A stretch of DNA of 64,000 nucleotides from the NCBI GenBank assembly GCA_963805295.1, contig CAWDTW010000055.1, positions 78,290 through 142,289 on the forward strand, written 5' to 3'. Origin of the DNA: Roseiarcus sp963805295 (GTDB lineage Bacteria; Pseudomonadota; Alphaproteobacteria; Rhizobiales; Beijerinckiaceae). The notes under the pieces were generated by a model. It was not told the origin of the DNA, made no database searches, and saw only the letters and a list, made by a program, of their open reading frames with translations. This document shows positions 37,136 to 46,500 of the stretch, piece after piece. Numbering within the stretch: position 1 is the stretch's first letter; each line of letters opens with the position of its first letter. The translations under genes and the position numbers were made by a program.

Positions 37136-38271
37136 GCGGGAGCTTCAGCGCGCGCACGCTCGCCGCCCAGGCTCTGGGCAGGATCGACGAGGAGACGCGC
37201 GCGCTCGTCAAGCCGATCTGCGTCTCGTCGACCTTCATCCGCGACCCCGACAACCTCTATCGCAGCGGCAACAGCTACGGCCGCCCCGACAACGAGACGG
37301 TGCGCGAGGCGGAGTCGGTTATCGGCGCGCTCGAGGGCGCGAATGCGACGCTCGCTTTCGGCTCGGGCATGTCGGCGGCGGTGGCGCTTTTCCTGTCGCT
37401 CGGGCCCGCCGCGCATGTCGTCGCGCCGCTCGCGATGTACTATGGTGTGCGCACCTGGCTCGCCAACGAAGCGCCGGCGCTCGGGCTTCACGTCGATTTC
37501 GCCGACGCCGAGGATCTGGCCGCGATCGGGCGCGCCATCAAGCCGGGCGCGACAAAACTCGTCTGGCTCGAGACGCCGAGCAATCCGCTTTGGGGGATCA
37601 GCGACATCGAAGGCGCAGCGCAGATCGCCCATGCGGCGGGCGCTTTCCTCGCCGTCGACTCGACATGCGCCACGCCGATCTTCACGCAACCCATCGCGCT
37701 CGGCGCCGACGTCGTCATGCATTCGGCGACGAAATACCTCAACGGCCATTCCGACGTGGTGGCCGGCGCGCTTCTCTTCGCCCGCGGCGACGGGCTCTTC
37801 GAGCGCGCGCGCGACATCCGCAAGGCGCACGGCCTCATCCTGCATCCGTTCGAGGCGTTCCTTTTGACGCGGGGCCTCCGAACGCTCGATCTGCGGGTGC
37901 GCGCCGCGGCGGCCAACGCGATGGAGCTTGCAAGCCGCCTCTCCGATCACGCCGCCGTCTCGGCCGTGCTCTATCCCGGACTGCCGCATCATCCCGGACA
38001 CGCGGTCGCGCGGCGGCAGATGCAGGGCGGATTCGGCGGCATGCTGTCGATCCGCGTCCGGGGCGGCGCGGAGGCCGCGGTCGCGGCGGCGGCGCGGGCG
38101 GCTCTATGGAAGCGCGCGACTTCGCTCGGCGGCGTCGAGTCGCTCATCGAGCACCGCGCCTCGATCGAAGGCGCGGGCTCCCCCTGCCCGCCCGACCTCC
38201 TGCGCCTTTCGGCGGGAATCGAAGACGTCGAGGATTTGTGGCGCGACCTCGACCGCGCGCTGACGGCCTGA
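37132..38271 (+). CDS. PLP-dependent trans-sulfuration enzyme (Cys/Met metabolism)
   Basis: The 379-residue product belongs to the cystathionine gamma-synthase/beta-lyase/methionine gamma-lyase group. It shows ATLAFGSGMSAAVALFLSLG, VWLETPSNPLWGISDIEGA, VDSTCATPIFTQPIALGADV and the PLP lysine, K201, in HSATKYLNGHSDVVAGALLF. Which reaction it performs cannot be told from the sequence. It starts at GTG 37132, inside the stop codon region of the monooxygenase gene (GTGA overlap), so the two are coupled. A longer apparent fusion with the upstream gene is only an effect of the frameshift there. Confidence 0.88.
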   Translation: MSGSFSARTLAAQALGRIDEETRALVKPICVSSTFIRDPDNLYRSGNSYGRPDNETVREAESVIGALEGANATLAFGSGMSAAVALFLSLGPAAHVVAPLAMYYGVRTWLANEAPALGLHVDFADAEDLAAIGRAIKPGATKLVWLETPSNPLWGISDIEGAAQIAHAAGAFLAVDSTCATPIFTQPIALGADVVMHSATKYLNGHSDVVAGALLFARGDGLFERARDIRKAHGLILHPFEAFLLTRGLRTLDLRVRAAAANAMELASRLSDHAAVSAVLYPGLPHHPGHAVARRQMQGGFGGMLSIRVRGGAEAAVAAAARAALWKRATSLGGVESLIEHRASIEGAGSPCPPDLLRLSAGIEDVEDLWRDLDRALTA

Positions 38272-38551
38272 ACCGGCGATTGAGCGCTCCGGCAATCGCC
38301 GCGCCGGAGCCACAGTGTCGTCGCAAACGACGGGCAGGCACGTCGAAGCGTTCAAGAATCATTCAGCCGCGGCGTGGTTGTTTGCGCGGGGCCACCGAAG
38401 ACGAAAGGCGCATAGACCAGAGGCCGGCGGGGCGCTGACGGGGCTCATAACCGAATTGTGGAACTCGATTGCGCGCCTCCATTGGGCCGCCGCCTTCGTC
38501 ATGTTTCGCTCGAGGCCGCCTTGCGACGGCAAGTTTGGAAAGGATGCTTGC

Positions 38552-39925
38552 ATGCAATTCTTGCGACCCGCGATGGCCGCGCTGCTCTTTGGCGTCTGCG
38601 CGCCGGCTCTCGTCGCGCCGAGTCTGGCGCAGACCTGCGTCTGCCCTCCCGCCGAAGGCTTCAGTTCGGGGCCCGTCATCGAGGCGGAAGAGCCGCCCCC
38701 GCCGCTGCTGGAGTACGACCAGCCGCCGATGCCGGCGCCCGGCTATCTTTGGACGCCCGGCTACTGGGCCTGGAACAATGACGATTACTACTGGGCACCG
38801 GGCGTCTGGGTCGAGCCGCCCCGTCCGGGGCTGTTGTGGACGCCCGCCTACTGGGCGTTCGTCGGCGGCGTCTACCTGTTCCATCGCGGCTATTGGGCGC
38901 CCCACGTCGGCTTCTACGGCGGCGTCGATTACGGCTACGGCTACAACGGCGTCGGCTACGAGGGCGGCCGCTGGGAGAACGGGCGGTTCTTCTACAATGC
39001 GACCGTCAACAACTTCGACGGCGTCCACGTCGGCAACGTCTACAGCCAGCCGGTCGCGGTTTCGCCCGGCGTCGGCCGGGCGAGCTACAACGGCGGCCCC
39101 GGCGGGAATCTGTTGAAGCCGACGCCCGAGCAGGAGCGCTTGTCCACGGAAGAGCGCATCAAGCCGACCCCGGCTCAGCTGAACCAGGTCCGCGCGGCCA
39201 GCGTGAACCCCGAGCAGTTCCATTCGGCCAACAGGGGCAAGCCGGCGATCGCCGCCACGCCGCGTCCCGGCGAGTTCAAGGGGCCGGGCGTGGTCCCGGC
39301 GAAGGCGGCGGGCGCGGCCCAGGCGGCGCCGACGCCGGGGCCGAACGCCCAGCCGGCGCCCGGCGCGCCGCCAAAAGCCCAGGAGAAGCTGCCGGCCGGC
39401 GAGAAGCCGCTCGGCGCCGGGCAGACGCTGCCGGCGGAAAAGCCGATCAAGCCGAAGCCGCTTACCGCGCCGAGGGTCGAGCAAAAGCTGCCGGCGGGCG
39501 AAAAGCCGCTCGGCGGCGCCGCGCCGGGGCAGCCGCCTGCGCCGGTTCCGCTGAATGGCGCTGCGAAGCCGCGCGAAAAGCTCCCGGCCGGAACATCGCC
39601 GAACGTCGTCGGCAAGCCGCCCGGCGCGGAGAAGCCGATCCGGCCCGAGCTCGCCCCGATTGGCGCCCCGAAAGCCATGGAACGCCCGCAAGTTCAGCCG
39701 CAGAGCCTCCAGAGGCCCGTCGTGCCGGGCGGCATGCAGCGGCCGCCGGCACTCGAGCGGCCCGTCGCGCCGGCAGGCATGGCGCCCGGCGCGCCGCCTC
39801 GGCCGGAGCTCGCGCCGAACGGCATGCCGAAGGGTCCGCCCGGCGCCGCCGCGGGCAAACCGCCTCCGCCGGGCGGCAAGCCCCCGCTGTGCGGACAGCC
39901 CGGCCTGCCGCCCTGCCCGAAGTGA
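38552..39925 (+). CDS. Exported Trp/Tyr-rich (WxxGxW-type) repeat protein
   Basis: The 457-residue product has a signal peptide (MQFLRPAMAALLFGVCAPAL, cleavage near SLA-QTC), then repeated PGYLWTPGYWAWNN, YWAPGVWVEPPRPGLLWTPA and YWAPHVGFYGGVDYGYGYNG blocks. This is the YXWXGXW-repeat family linked to cell-surface or biofilm proteins. The second half is a long low-complexity Pro/Ala/Lys region with recurring EKLPAGEKPLG units. It is probably periplasmic or surface-located. Its function is unknown. Confidence 0.8.
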   Translation: MQFLRPAMAALLFGVCAPALVAPSLAQTCVCPPAEGFSSGPVIEAEEPPPPLLEYDQPPMPAPGYLWTPGYWAWNNDDYYWAPGVWVEPPRPGLLWTPAYWAFVGGVYLFHRGYWAPHVGFYGGVDYGYGYNGVGYEGGRWENGRFFYNATVNNFDGVHVGNVYSQPVAVSPGVGRASYNGGPGGNLLKPTPEQERLSTEERIKPTPAQLNQVRAASVNPEQFHSANRGKPAIAATPRPGEFKGPGVVPAKAAGAAQAAPTPGPNAQPAPGAPPKAQEKLPAGEKPLGAGQTLPAEKPIKPKPLTAPRVEQKLPAGEKPLGGAAPGQPPAPVPLNGAAKPREKLPAGTSPNVVGKPPGAEKPIRPELAPIGAPKAMERPQVQPQSLQRPVVPGGMQRPPALERPVAPAGMAPGAPPRPELAPNGMPKGPPGAAAGKPPPPGGKPPLCGQPGLPPCPK

Positions 39926-40017
39926 TCACCCGAGAAGGAGGGCTATGGCCCTCCTTCGACTGACGCCGGGCGCGTCCTCTTTGCCGAAGCCGGCCGAATC
40001 CGGCTAAGGACCTGCGC

Positions 40018-41601
40018 ATGTCGCGCATGGTCCGCAACATTTTCTCCGTCGGCGGCTGGACGATCGCCTCCCGCCTGACCGGATTCCTGCGCGACATGGC
40101 GCTCGCGGCCCTGCTCGGCGGGGGCGCGCTCAACGACGCCTATGTGGCGGCGATCAAGCTGCCCAATCAGTTTCGCCAGATTTTCGGCGAGGGCTCGTTC
40201 AACGCGGCCTATCTGCCGACCTACACCAGCGTGCTCGAGCGAAAGGGTCCCGAGGAGGCCGGCCGTTTCGCGAGCCAGGTGTTCACGCTGCTCATCCTGT
40301 CGCAGGTCGCGCTTCTCGGCGTCGTCTATATCGACATGCCGCTGCTCGTCGAACTGACCTCGCCCGGCTTCGTGAGCCAGCCGGAGAAGTTCGCCCATGC
40401 GGTCGAGATGTCGCGCATCATGTTCCCCTACATCGCCTTCATCGCCGTGTTCGCGCTGCATCAGGGCACGCTCAACGCCAACAATTCCTGGAGCGTGCCG
40501 GCGGCCGCGCCCGCTGCGGCCAATGTCTGCATGATCGCCTTCCTCGCCTTCGCCGCCTGGTTTCCAAAAATCTCGCCGGGCGTCGCCAGCATGGCGAGTT
40601 TTGGGTTTCTCGCCTCGGGCGCGACCCAGCTCGCGATCGCGATGGCGGACGCGCGCCGGCGCGGACTCCTCGAGCGGCTCATCTGGCCGCGCTGGACGCC
40701 GGAAGTCAGGCGGTTCTTCTGGATGCTGGGCCCGGCGATCGGCATTTCCGCGAGCTACCAGATCGGCGCGCTCGCCGACCAGATCGTCGGCTCGCTCCTG
40801 CCGACCGGCGGCCTTTCCGCGATCAGCTACGCCGACCGGCTCTATCAATTGCCCGGCGGCGTCATCGTCATCGCCACCAGTTCGGTCCTGCTCAAGGAAA
40901 TGTCGATGCTCGTCGCGCGGGGCGACGCGGAGGCGGCGCTCAACGCCCAGAACCGCGCCGCGTCGCTAACGGTCGCGCTGGGCGCGCCCTTCGTCGTCGT
41001 CTTCCTCCTGATCCCCGACCTCATCATCGCCGCCGCCTTCGAGCACGGCGCGTTCAAGGCCAGCGCGACTCACCAAGCCGCCAGCGTGCTCGCCGCCTAT
41101 TCGCTCGGCATGCCGGCGCTCTTCGTCGACCGGATCGTTTCGGCGAGCTTTCTGTCGCGCGGCGACACCGCGACCCCGATGAAGGTCACGCTCGTCGGCG
41201 TCGCGCTCAACGTCGCGCTGAAGGTCGCGCTCTATAAGCCGCTCGGCGCGCCGGGCCTCGCGGTCGCCACCGCCGCGGGCCTGTGGGTCAAGGTCGCGGG
41301 CGTCTATGCGCTCGCGCATCGGCGCGGCTGGACGGCGCCGGACCCGCGCTTCCTCGCCACCGCCGCCGCCGCCCTGTTCGCCTGCGGCGCGCTCGCGCTG
41401 GCGCTGACGCTGGCCGACGAGCCGCTCGTCTCGGCGCTGTCGGATCTGCCGCGCTTCGCCCGCGAGACGCGGCTCGCCATCCTGACCGTCATCGGCGTCG
41501 CGGTCTATTTTCCGGCTCTGGCCGCCGGGATGTGGCTCGCCGGCGCGGCGCCCTCCGACCTCCTCGGCCGGACGCGGAGCGCGCTGAGGCGCGGCCGGTA
41601 G
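40018..41601 (+). CDS. murJ: Lipid II flippase MurJ
   Basis: MurJ moves lipid II across the inner membrane for peptidoglycan synthesis. The 527-residue protein has about fourteen helices, with MVRNIFSVGGWTIASRLTGF and LRDMALAALLGGG at the start, LPNQFRQIFGEGSFNAAYLP, and YADRLYQLPGGVIVIATSSV, all typical of MurJ/MviN. The charged residues of the central cavity (R in SRLTGFLRD) are kept. The gene is intact and stands between a surface protein and a divergent acyltransferase. Confidence 0.94.
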   Translation: MSRMVRNIFSVGGWTIASRLTGFLRDMALAALLGGGALNDAYVAAIKLPNQFRQIFGEGSFNAAYLPTYTSVLERKGPEEAGRFASQVFTLLILSQVALLGVVYIDMPLLVELTSPGFVSQPEKFAHAVEMSRIMFPYIAFIAVFALHQGTLNANNSWSVPAAAPAAANVCMIAFLAFAAWFPKISPGVASMASFGFLASGATQLAIAMADARRRGLLERLIWPRWTPEVRRFFWMLGPAIGISASYQIGALADQIVGSLLPTGGLSAISYADRLYQLPGGVIVIATSSVLLKEMSMLVARGDAEAALNAQNRAASLTVALGAPFVVVFLLIPDLIIAAAFEHGAFKASATHQAASVLAAYSLGMPALFVDRIVSASFLSRGDTATPMKVTLVGVALNVALKVALYKPLGAPGLAVATAAGLWVKVAGVYALAHRRGWTAPDPRFLATAAAALFACGALALALTLADEPLVSALSDLPRFARETRLAILTVIGVAVYFPALAAGMWLAGAAPSDLLGRTRSALRRGR

Positions 41602-41675
41602 CCGTATTCCGATAAGGAGTTGCGATGCCGCCGGCGTCATCAGCGCTCCGGGCGCCCGACGCTGGCAGCGATCGC

Positions 41676-42917
41676 TCAGAAAATGCGCCGGGCATAAGGC
41701 AGGCGCAGGATAACCCAGTTGGTGAACGCAAAGGAGCCGAGGATCGCGGCGATCACAGTCACGATGAGGCGCAGCCATTTCGGTCCCGGCGCTCCGATCA
41801 GGGCCCATTGCAGCAGCAGGACGATCGGCATGTGGAAGACATAGACCGCAAACACGTTGGCGGCGAGGACGCGCCACACCCGGCCGGTCCCGATCGCCAG
41901 CTCGCGGAACAGCACGGGCAGGCCGACGCAAAACCCGACGCAAAGGACGGCTTCCCAGGTGCAGATGAACCAGCTGCCGGAGTCGGGGCCTCGAATCGTG
42001 GCGACGGCGGCCCAAAGGTAGGCGGCGGCCGCAAGCCCGACCCCGACCGCGAGCCACGCCAACCCGCGGCGCGTCGGCATGGTCTCGAGCCACCGGCGCG
42101 GGCCGGCAAGGAGGCCGATCGCGAACAGGCTGGCGTATTGCGCGATGTGCGCCGGCTCCATCTGGATGAAGCCCAGAAACCCGATCCAGCGATCCTGCGG
42201 ATACCAGATGCGGATGACGAATGTCGCCGCGGCGAGCAGGACCGCATAGACGGCAATCGCGGCATCCGTCGGCGGGTTCCGGGCGACCGATCCGCGATCC
42301 GCGGGGATGAACGCGCGCGCCGCGGCGTAAAGCAGGGCATAGAGCAGAAGATGCTCAAGAAACCAGAGATGGCCAAAGTTGAATGCAGGCCAATGCTCCC
42401 ACGCGGGCCAGAAGCCCGGCTTCGGCACGTCCCCGAAGAAATACCTGTGCAAAGGCCCCTGAGGTGGGAAGTACCTCGTCAAATAGGTCCAGTAGCTGAT
42501 TGGCGGCGCCGCCGGATCGAGCGCGAGATGGGCCCAGCCCGCGATGGGCACGATCGCGACCGTGCCGAACAACAGCGGCAGCCCCAGCCGGCGACCGCGA
42601 TCGCGGAGGAAGGCGCTCGCGCCCTTGCGATCGAAAGCGCCCGGCGTGAAGTAGCCGGCAAGGAGGAAGAAGAGCCCCATGAAAAAGGCCGCATTGACGC
42701 CAAGGAACACTGACGCCCGCGCGATCGGCGGGTCCGGCAGCGGGATTTCAGGGGGATGCGCCGTCACATAGGCCTCGACCGAATGGTGGGCGACCACGAG
42801 CATGATCAGGACGACGCGGACCGCATCGACAAATGCTAGGCGGTCCGGGGAGCGGCCGCGGGCCGTTGCCGAAGCAGACGCCGCCGGAATGGCTTCGTGC
42901 AGGGCGGCCACAGTCAT
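41676..42917 (-). CDS. Acyltransferase 3 family membrane protein
   Basis: The 413-residue product has ten to eleven hydrophobic helices and the N-terminal signatures of the OafA/YrhL group: RLAFVDAVRVVLIMLVVAHH (catalytic His in the VVAHHS segment), FFMGLFFLLAGYFTPGAFDR and FLRDRGRRLGLPLLFG. The family O-acylates carbohydrates of the cell surface. The acceptor is not indicated, as no polysaccharide genes flank it. Confidence 0.85.
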   Translation of the reverse strand: MTVAALHEAIPAASASATARGRSPDRLAFVDAVRVVLIMLVVAHHSVEAYVTAHPPEIPLPDPPIARASVFLGVNAAFFMGLFFLLAGYFTPGAFDRKGASAFLRDRGRRLGLPLLFGTVAIVPIAGWAHLALDPAAPPISYWTYLTRYFPPQGPLHRYFFGDVPKPGFWPAWEHWPAFNFGHLWFLEHLLLYALLYAAARAFIPADRGSVARNPPTDAAIAVYAVLLAAATFVIRIWYPQDRWIGFLGFIQMEPAHIAQYASLFAIGLLAGPRRWLETMPTRRGLAWLAVGVGLAAAAYLWAAVATIRGPDSGSWFICTWEAVLCVGFCVGLPVLFRELAIGTGRVWRVLAANVFAVYVFHMPIVLLLQWALIGAPGPKWLRLIVTVIAAILGSFAFTNWVILRLPYARRIF

Positions 42918-43468
42918 GATCGTCTTTTTCCGCCAAGGCTCGACGCCATTCGCGGCGCCTGCTGAGACATCGCCACCATCGTAAGCCGTGCGTGGCGCAA
43001 AAGAAACGCGGCGGGAGGTCGCGCACGCTCGGCAGAATGCGGCGCGCGTCGAGGCTCACGCGCTAAAGCATTTTGTGATCCGGCGGAATCGGCGTCGGCT
43101 TCGCTCGAACCTGTTTCTGCTTGCTCCAGTCATGCGAGTAGCGCATGCCGCGAGCGCAGCTCTCCCCCGACTGATCCAGCGTGATCGGCCGACCCGTTCC
43201 CCTGCTAACGGGGGAAGAAAAGGGAAAAGCGGCCGCCTCCGCGCCGGTTTATCGCCTAAAACACCAATGATTACAGTTGGCCGCGCAAAGTTGGCCGTGC
43301 GGGCCGAACAGGAACGGAAAAGGGGAGCAATTCGGTATTATGGCGCAGCCGCCGGCGGCGGCCGCGGTCCGGCCGCCGCGCCGACCTGGCCCGGGCGGCG
43401 ACCGGCAATGCCGCTTGACGCGCGCCGCGGCAGGGCTTCCTCTTCCGGCTCTCGGGCGAGGTCTAAGC
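42918..43468. other. Non-coding region upstream of galK
   Basis: About 550 bases between divergently transcribed genes. I find no gene; a short inverted segment (CCCGTT-CCCCTGCT-AACGGG) lies near 43193-43212 but its role is not evident. Confidence 0.45.
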
Positions 43469-44635
43469 ATGAGCGTTCAGGCGCGCGACGCAGCGCAGGA
43501 GTTCGGCTTCCGCTTCGGCCGCGTGCCGATGGTCAGCCGCGCGCCGGGGCGGGTCAACCTGATCGGCGAGCACACCGACTACAACGACGGCTTCGTCATG
43601 CCGGCGGCGCTCGACTTCGCCACGCTGACCGCCGCTTCGCCCCGGCCCGACCGGCGGCTCCGCGTCCATTCGCTGATCATGGACGAAACGCGCGAGTTCG
43701 ACCTCGACGCGCCGGAGCCCGCCCGCCGCGACTGGTCGGACTACGTGTTCGGCGTCGCCGCGATGCTGGAAAAGAGCGGACGCCGTCTCGTGGGCGCCGA
43801 TCTCGTCGTCTGGACTGATGTGCCGCTGGGCTCCGGCTTGAGCTCCTCGGCGGCGCTGGAGGTGAGCGTCGCGCATGCGCTCCTCATCGCGGCGGGACTG
43901 CCGTTCGAGCCGGTCGCCGTCGCCAAGATCTGCCAGCATGCGGAGAACGACTATGTCGGCATGCGCTGCGGCATCATGGACCAGTATGTCTCGGCCTGCG
44001 GCGTCGCCGGCCACGCGCTCCTGATCGACTGCCGCTCGCTCGAATCGCGCAACGTCCCGATCGCGCCGAACCTGAAACTGCTCATCGCCAATTCGAACGT
44101 GCGCCACCAGCACGCGGGCGGCGAATACAACGCCCGGCGCGAGGCGTGCGAAGAAGGCGTCCGGCTCCTGCGCCCCTATCTCGGCCCGATCAAGGCTTTG
44201 CGCGACGTGACGCCGAAAGCGCTCGACCGTCATCGCCGCGTCCTGCCCGAGCTCGTCTATCGCCGCTGCCGCCACATCGTCACCGAAAACGCGCGCGTGC
44301 TCGAGGCCGAACGGGCGCTGAAGGCCGGCGACTTCGTCGCCTGCGGCAAGGCGATGAACGCTTCGCACGCCTCCATGCGCGACGACTTCGAGATCACCTG
44401 CCCCGAGATCGACGTCCTCGCCGCCCTCGCGCAGCAGCAGGCCGGCGTCTACGGCTCGCGCATGACCGGGGGCGGCTTCGGCGGCTGCACGGTGAGTCTC
44501 ATCGAAGCGAGCGCGGTCGAGCGGGTGAGGCGGATCGTCATCGACGGCTATCGGGTCGGCGCCGGCCGCGAGGCGGACGTGTTCGTCTGCTCGCCGTCCG
44601 ACGGCGCCGGGCTCGACCCGCTCGACAAGGGGTGA
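43469..44635 (+). CDS. galK: Galactokinase
   Basis: GalK phosphorylates galactose to galactose-1-phosphate in the Leloir pathway. The 388-residue GHMP kinase shows the galactokinase signature RAPGRVNLIGEHTDYNDGFV, the ATP-binding loop PLGSGLSSSAALEVSVAHAL, the GIMDQYVSACG segment with the catalytic Asp, and MTGGGFGGCTVSLIEAS near the C-terminus. It is followed five bases later by galT, so the two form an operon. galE is not in this window. Confidence 0.95.
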   Translation: MSVQARDAAQEFGFRFGRVPMVSRAPGRVNLIGEHTDYNDGFVMPAALDFATLTAASPRPDRRLRVHSLIMDETREFDLDAPEPARRDWSDYVFGVAAMLEKSGRRLVGADLVVWTDVPLGSGLSSSAALEVSVAHALLIAAGLPFEPVAVAKICQHAENDYVGMRCGIMDQYVSACGVAGHALLIDCRSLESRNVPIAPNLKLLIANSNVRHQHAGGEYNARREACEEGVRLLRPYLGPIKALRDVTPKALDRHRRVLPELVYRRCRHIVTENARVLEAERALKAGDFVACGKAMNASHASMRDDFEITCPEIDVLAALAQQQAGVYGSRMTGGGFGGCTVSLIEASAVERVRRIVIDGYRVGAGREADVFVCSPSDGAGLDPLDKG

Positions 44636-44640
44636 GCGTC

Positions 44641-45660
44641 ATGGCCAAGCTCGATTGGCGCGAGGCCTCGCATCGCCGCCTCAACCCGCTCACCGGCGAA
44701 TGGACGCTCGTTTCGCCCCATCGCATGAAGCGCCCCTGGCAGGGCAAGCGCGAAGCGGTCGCCGCGGCGCCTTCGCTTCGATACGATCCGGACTGCTATC
44801 TCTGCGCGGGAAATGCGCGCGCGAACGGCGCGCGCAATCCGGCCTACGAGCACACCTTCGTCTTCGACAACGATTTCGCCGCGCTCGAGCCGAATGCGCC
44901 GCCGGAGCGGGTCGAGGACGGGCTTCTGGTCGCGGAAGGCGAATCCGGCCTCTGCCGGGTGCTCTGCTTCTCGCCCCGCCACGACCTGACGCTCGCCCGG
45001 ATGGAGGTCGCCGACATCGAGCGCGTGGTCGACGCCTGGGTCGAGGAGACGGTGAACCTCGGCTCGCGGCCCGACGTCGCCGCCGTGCAAATCTTCGAGA
45101 ACCGCGGCGAGATCATGGGCTGCTCCAACCCGCATCCGCACGGCCAGATCTGGGCGACCCGCCATCTCCCGAACGAACTCGAGAAGGAGACGCATCGCCA
45201 GACCGAATATCTGCTGACGCACGGCCGGGTCCTGCTGATCGACTATCTCGTCCAGGAGCTCGCGCTCGGCGAGCGCATCGTCTCATCCAACGAGCATTTC
45301 GTCGTGCTGGTCCCGTTCTGGGCGATCTGGCCGTTCGAGACGATGATCCTGCCGCGAAGGCGGATCGGCGGCTTCGCCGAACTGCGGCCCGCCGAAAGGA
45401 CCGCGCTCGCCGCGGCGCTCTCCGACCTCACGCGGCGCTACGACCGGCTGTTCGACGTGTCGTTTCCCTATTCGATGGGCTTCCACCAGAAGCCGACCGG
45501 CGGCGCCGTGCATGCCGAATGGCAGATGCACGCGCATTTCTACCCGCCGCTGCTGCGCTCGGCGACGGTGAAGAAATTCATGGTCGGCTTCGAGTTGCTG
45601 GGCTCGCCGCAACGCGACCTCACGCCCGAGGCCGCGGCGGCGAGGCTGAGGCAGGCGTGA
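44641..45660 (+). CDS. galT: Galactose-1-phosphate uridylyltransferase
   Basis: GalT exchanges UMP between UDP-glucose and galactose-1-phosphate. The 339-residue protein has the N-terminal RRLNPLTGEWTLVSPHRMKR, the zinc ligands CYLCAGN, the catalytic HPH in GCSNPHPHGQIWATRHLPNE, and HFVVLVPFWAIWPFETMILP. The ATG at 44641 lies just after the galK stop. Together with galK it supplies the middle steps of galactose use. Confidence 0.95.
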   Translation: MAKLDWREASHRRLNPLTGEWTLVSPHRMKRPWQGKREAVAAAPSLRYDPDCYLCAGNARANGARNPAYEHTFVFDNDFAALEPNAPPERVEDGLLVAEGESGLCRVLCFSPRHDLTLARMEVADIERVVDAWVEETVNLGSRPDVAAVQIFENRGEIMGCSNPHPHGQIWATRHLPNELEKETHRQTEYLLTHGRVLLIDYLVQELALGERIVSSNEHFVVLVPFWAIWPFETMILPRRRIGGFAELRPAERTALAAALSDLTRRYDRLFDVSFPYSMGFHQKPTGGAVHAEWQMHAHFYPPLLRSATVKKFMVGFELLGSPQRDLTPEAAAARLRQA

Positions 45661-45679
45661 CCGCTCTTCAGGCGCCGCG

Positions 45680-45898
45680 TCACCCGGACGCCGGATTGTC
45701 CTGCAAAAGATGCCGAGGCCGTCGCGCCCTGGCCAACTCTTCCGTCGCCCACGGCGGATGCGAAGTTGCGGCCATCCTCATGAAGGCGAAGCGCTTCTCC
45801 TCGATACGCAATTTCCTGACGGGCGCCCACCGCAGGTTCGCAACCTGCGCCTTTTCCGACGCGCCACGCGGCCGACGAACGATGAAATGAACGCCCAT
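45680..45898 (-). CDS. Short basic hypothetical protein
   Basis: The 72-residue frame (MGVHFIVRRPRGASEKAQVA, later RKLRIEEKRFAFMRMAATSH) is supported mainly by a very strong ribosome site, AGGGAGGAGGACG, immediately before ATG 45898. It is basic and has no membrane segment or known motif. It may be a real small gene or chance; I cannot assign a role. Confidence 0.4.
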   Translation of the reverse strand: MGVHFIVRRPRGASEKAQVANLRWAPVRKLRIEEKRFAFMRMAATSHPPWATEELARARRPRHLLQDNPASG

Positions 45899-46087
45899 CG
45901 TCCTCCTCCCTGTTCGGACCTCCCTGTCCCTTGGCGTACTTCATACACCTGCTGTCAGACTTTAGTGTGACGGACGCGGTCGGAGCGACAAAATTGCGCC
46001 TCGCCGGTCGGATAGGTCTTTGGGCGTCGCCGGAGCGGGACCTTTCGGTCCGCGCCAAGACGCCAGCCCGGACATGCGGAGGCCGAT

Positions 46088-46450
46088 ATGGCCGTTCATA
46101 TCCACCATGTGAACATTCGGACCACCGATCTCGAGCGCACGATCGCCTTCTATGCCGACGCGATCGGCCTCACCAACGGCTGGAGACCCGAGTTCGGCTT
46201 TCCGGGCGCTTGGCTCTATGACGGCGCGAGGCCCGCCGTCCATCTCAACCTCGTGGCTGAAGAGCCGCAAAATGCGGGCAATGCGGTCGATCACGTGGCC
46301 TTCGCTTTCGACGCGCTCGATCCGGTGCTCGCCCGGCTCGACCGCCTGAAGGTGCGATACACCCGCCCGACGCCGGTGCCCGGAACCGACATTCGCCAGT
46401 GCTTCGTCAAGGACCCCAACGGCGTCACCGTGGAATTGCAGGGTCCTTGA
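46088..46450 (+). CDS. VOC-superfamily (glyoxalase-fold) protein
   Basis: The 120-residue product has two beta-alpha-beta-beta-beta units: HIHHVNIRTTDLERTIAFYA and AIGLTNGWRP, then VDHVAFAFDALDPVLARLDR and IRQCFVKDPNGVTVELQGP. His at residue 6 or 7 and Glu near the end are the typical metal ligands. Members include glyoxalase I, dioxygenases and resistance proteins, and the exact activity is not clear. It converges with the next gene, with a hairpin between. Confidence 0.85.
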   Translation: MAVHIHHVNIRTTDLERTIAFYADAIGLTNGWRPEFGFPGAWLYDGARPAVHLNLVAEEPQNAGNAVDHVAFAFDALDPVLARLDRLKVRYTRPTPVPGTDIRQCFVKDPNGVTVELQGP

Positions 46451-46458
46451 AGCGGGAC

Positions 46459-46485
46459 GCGAAAAAGTGGATGCCGGTTTTTCGC
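46459..46485. terminator. Hairpin between convergent VOC and glutamate-synthase-like genes
   Basis: GCGAAAAA and TTTTTCGC form an eight-pair palindrome with GTGGATGCCGG as loop. The A and T runs on both sides suit a bidirectional terminator. The same hairpin type is a frequent intergenic element in Rhizobiales. Confidence 0.6.
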
Positions 46486-46500
46486 AAGTATCCCGCGTAT

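Noticed and set aside
35437..38271. A 944-residue frame that looks like a monooxygenase fused to a PLP enzyme
   Set aside because: The fusion arises only because one extra base near 37033 removes the monooxygenase stop. The corrected tail ends at 37135 and the PLP enzyme starts at GTG 37132.
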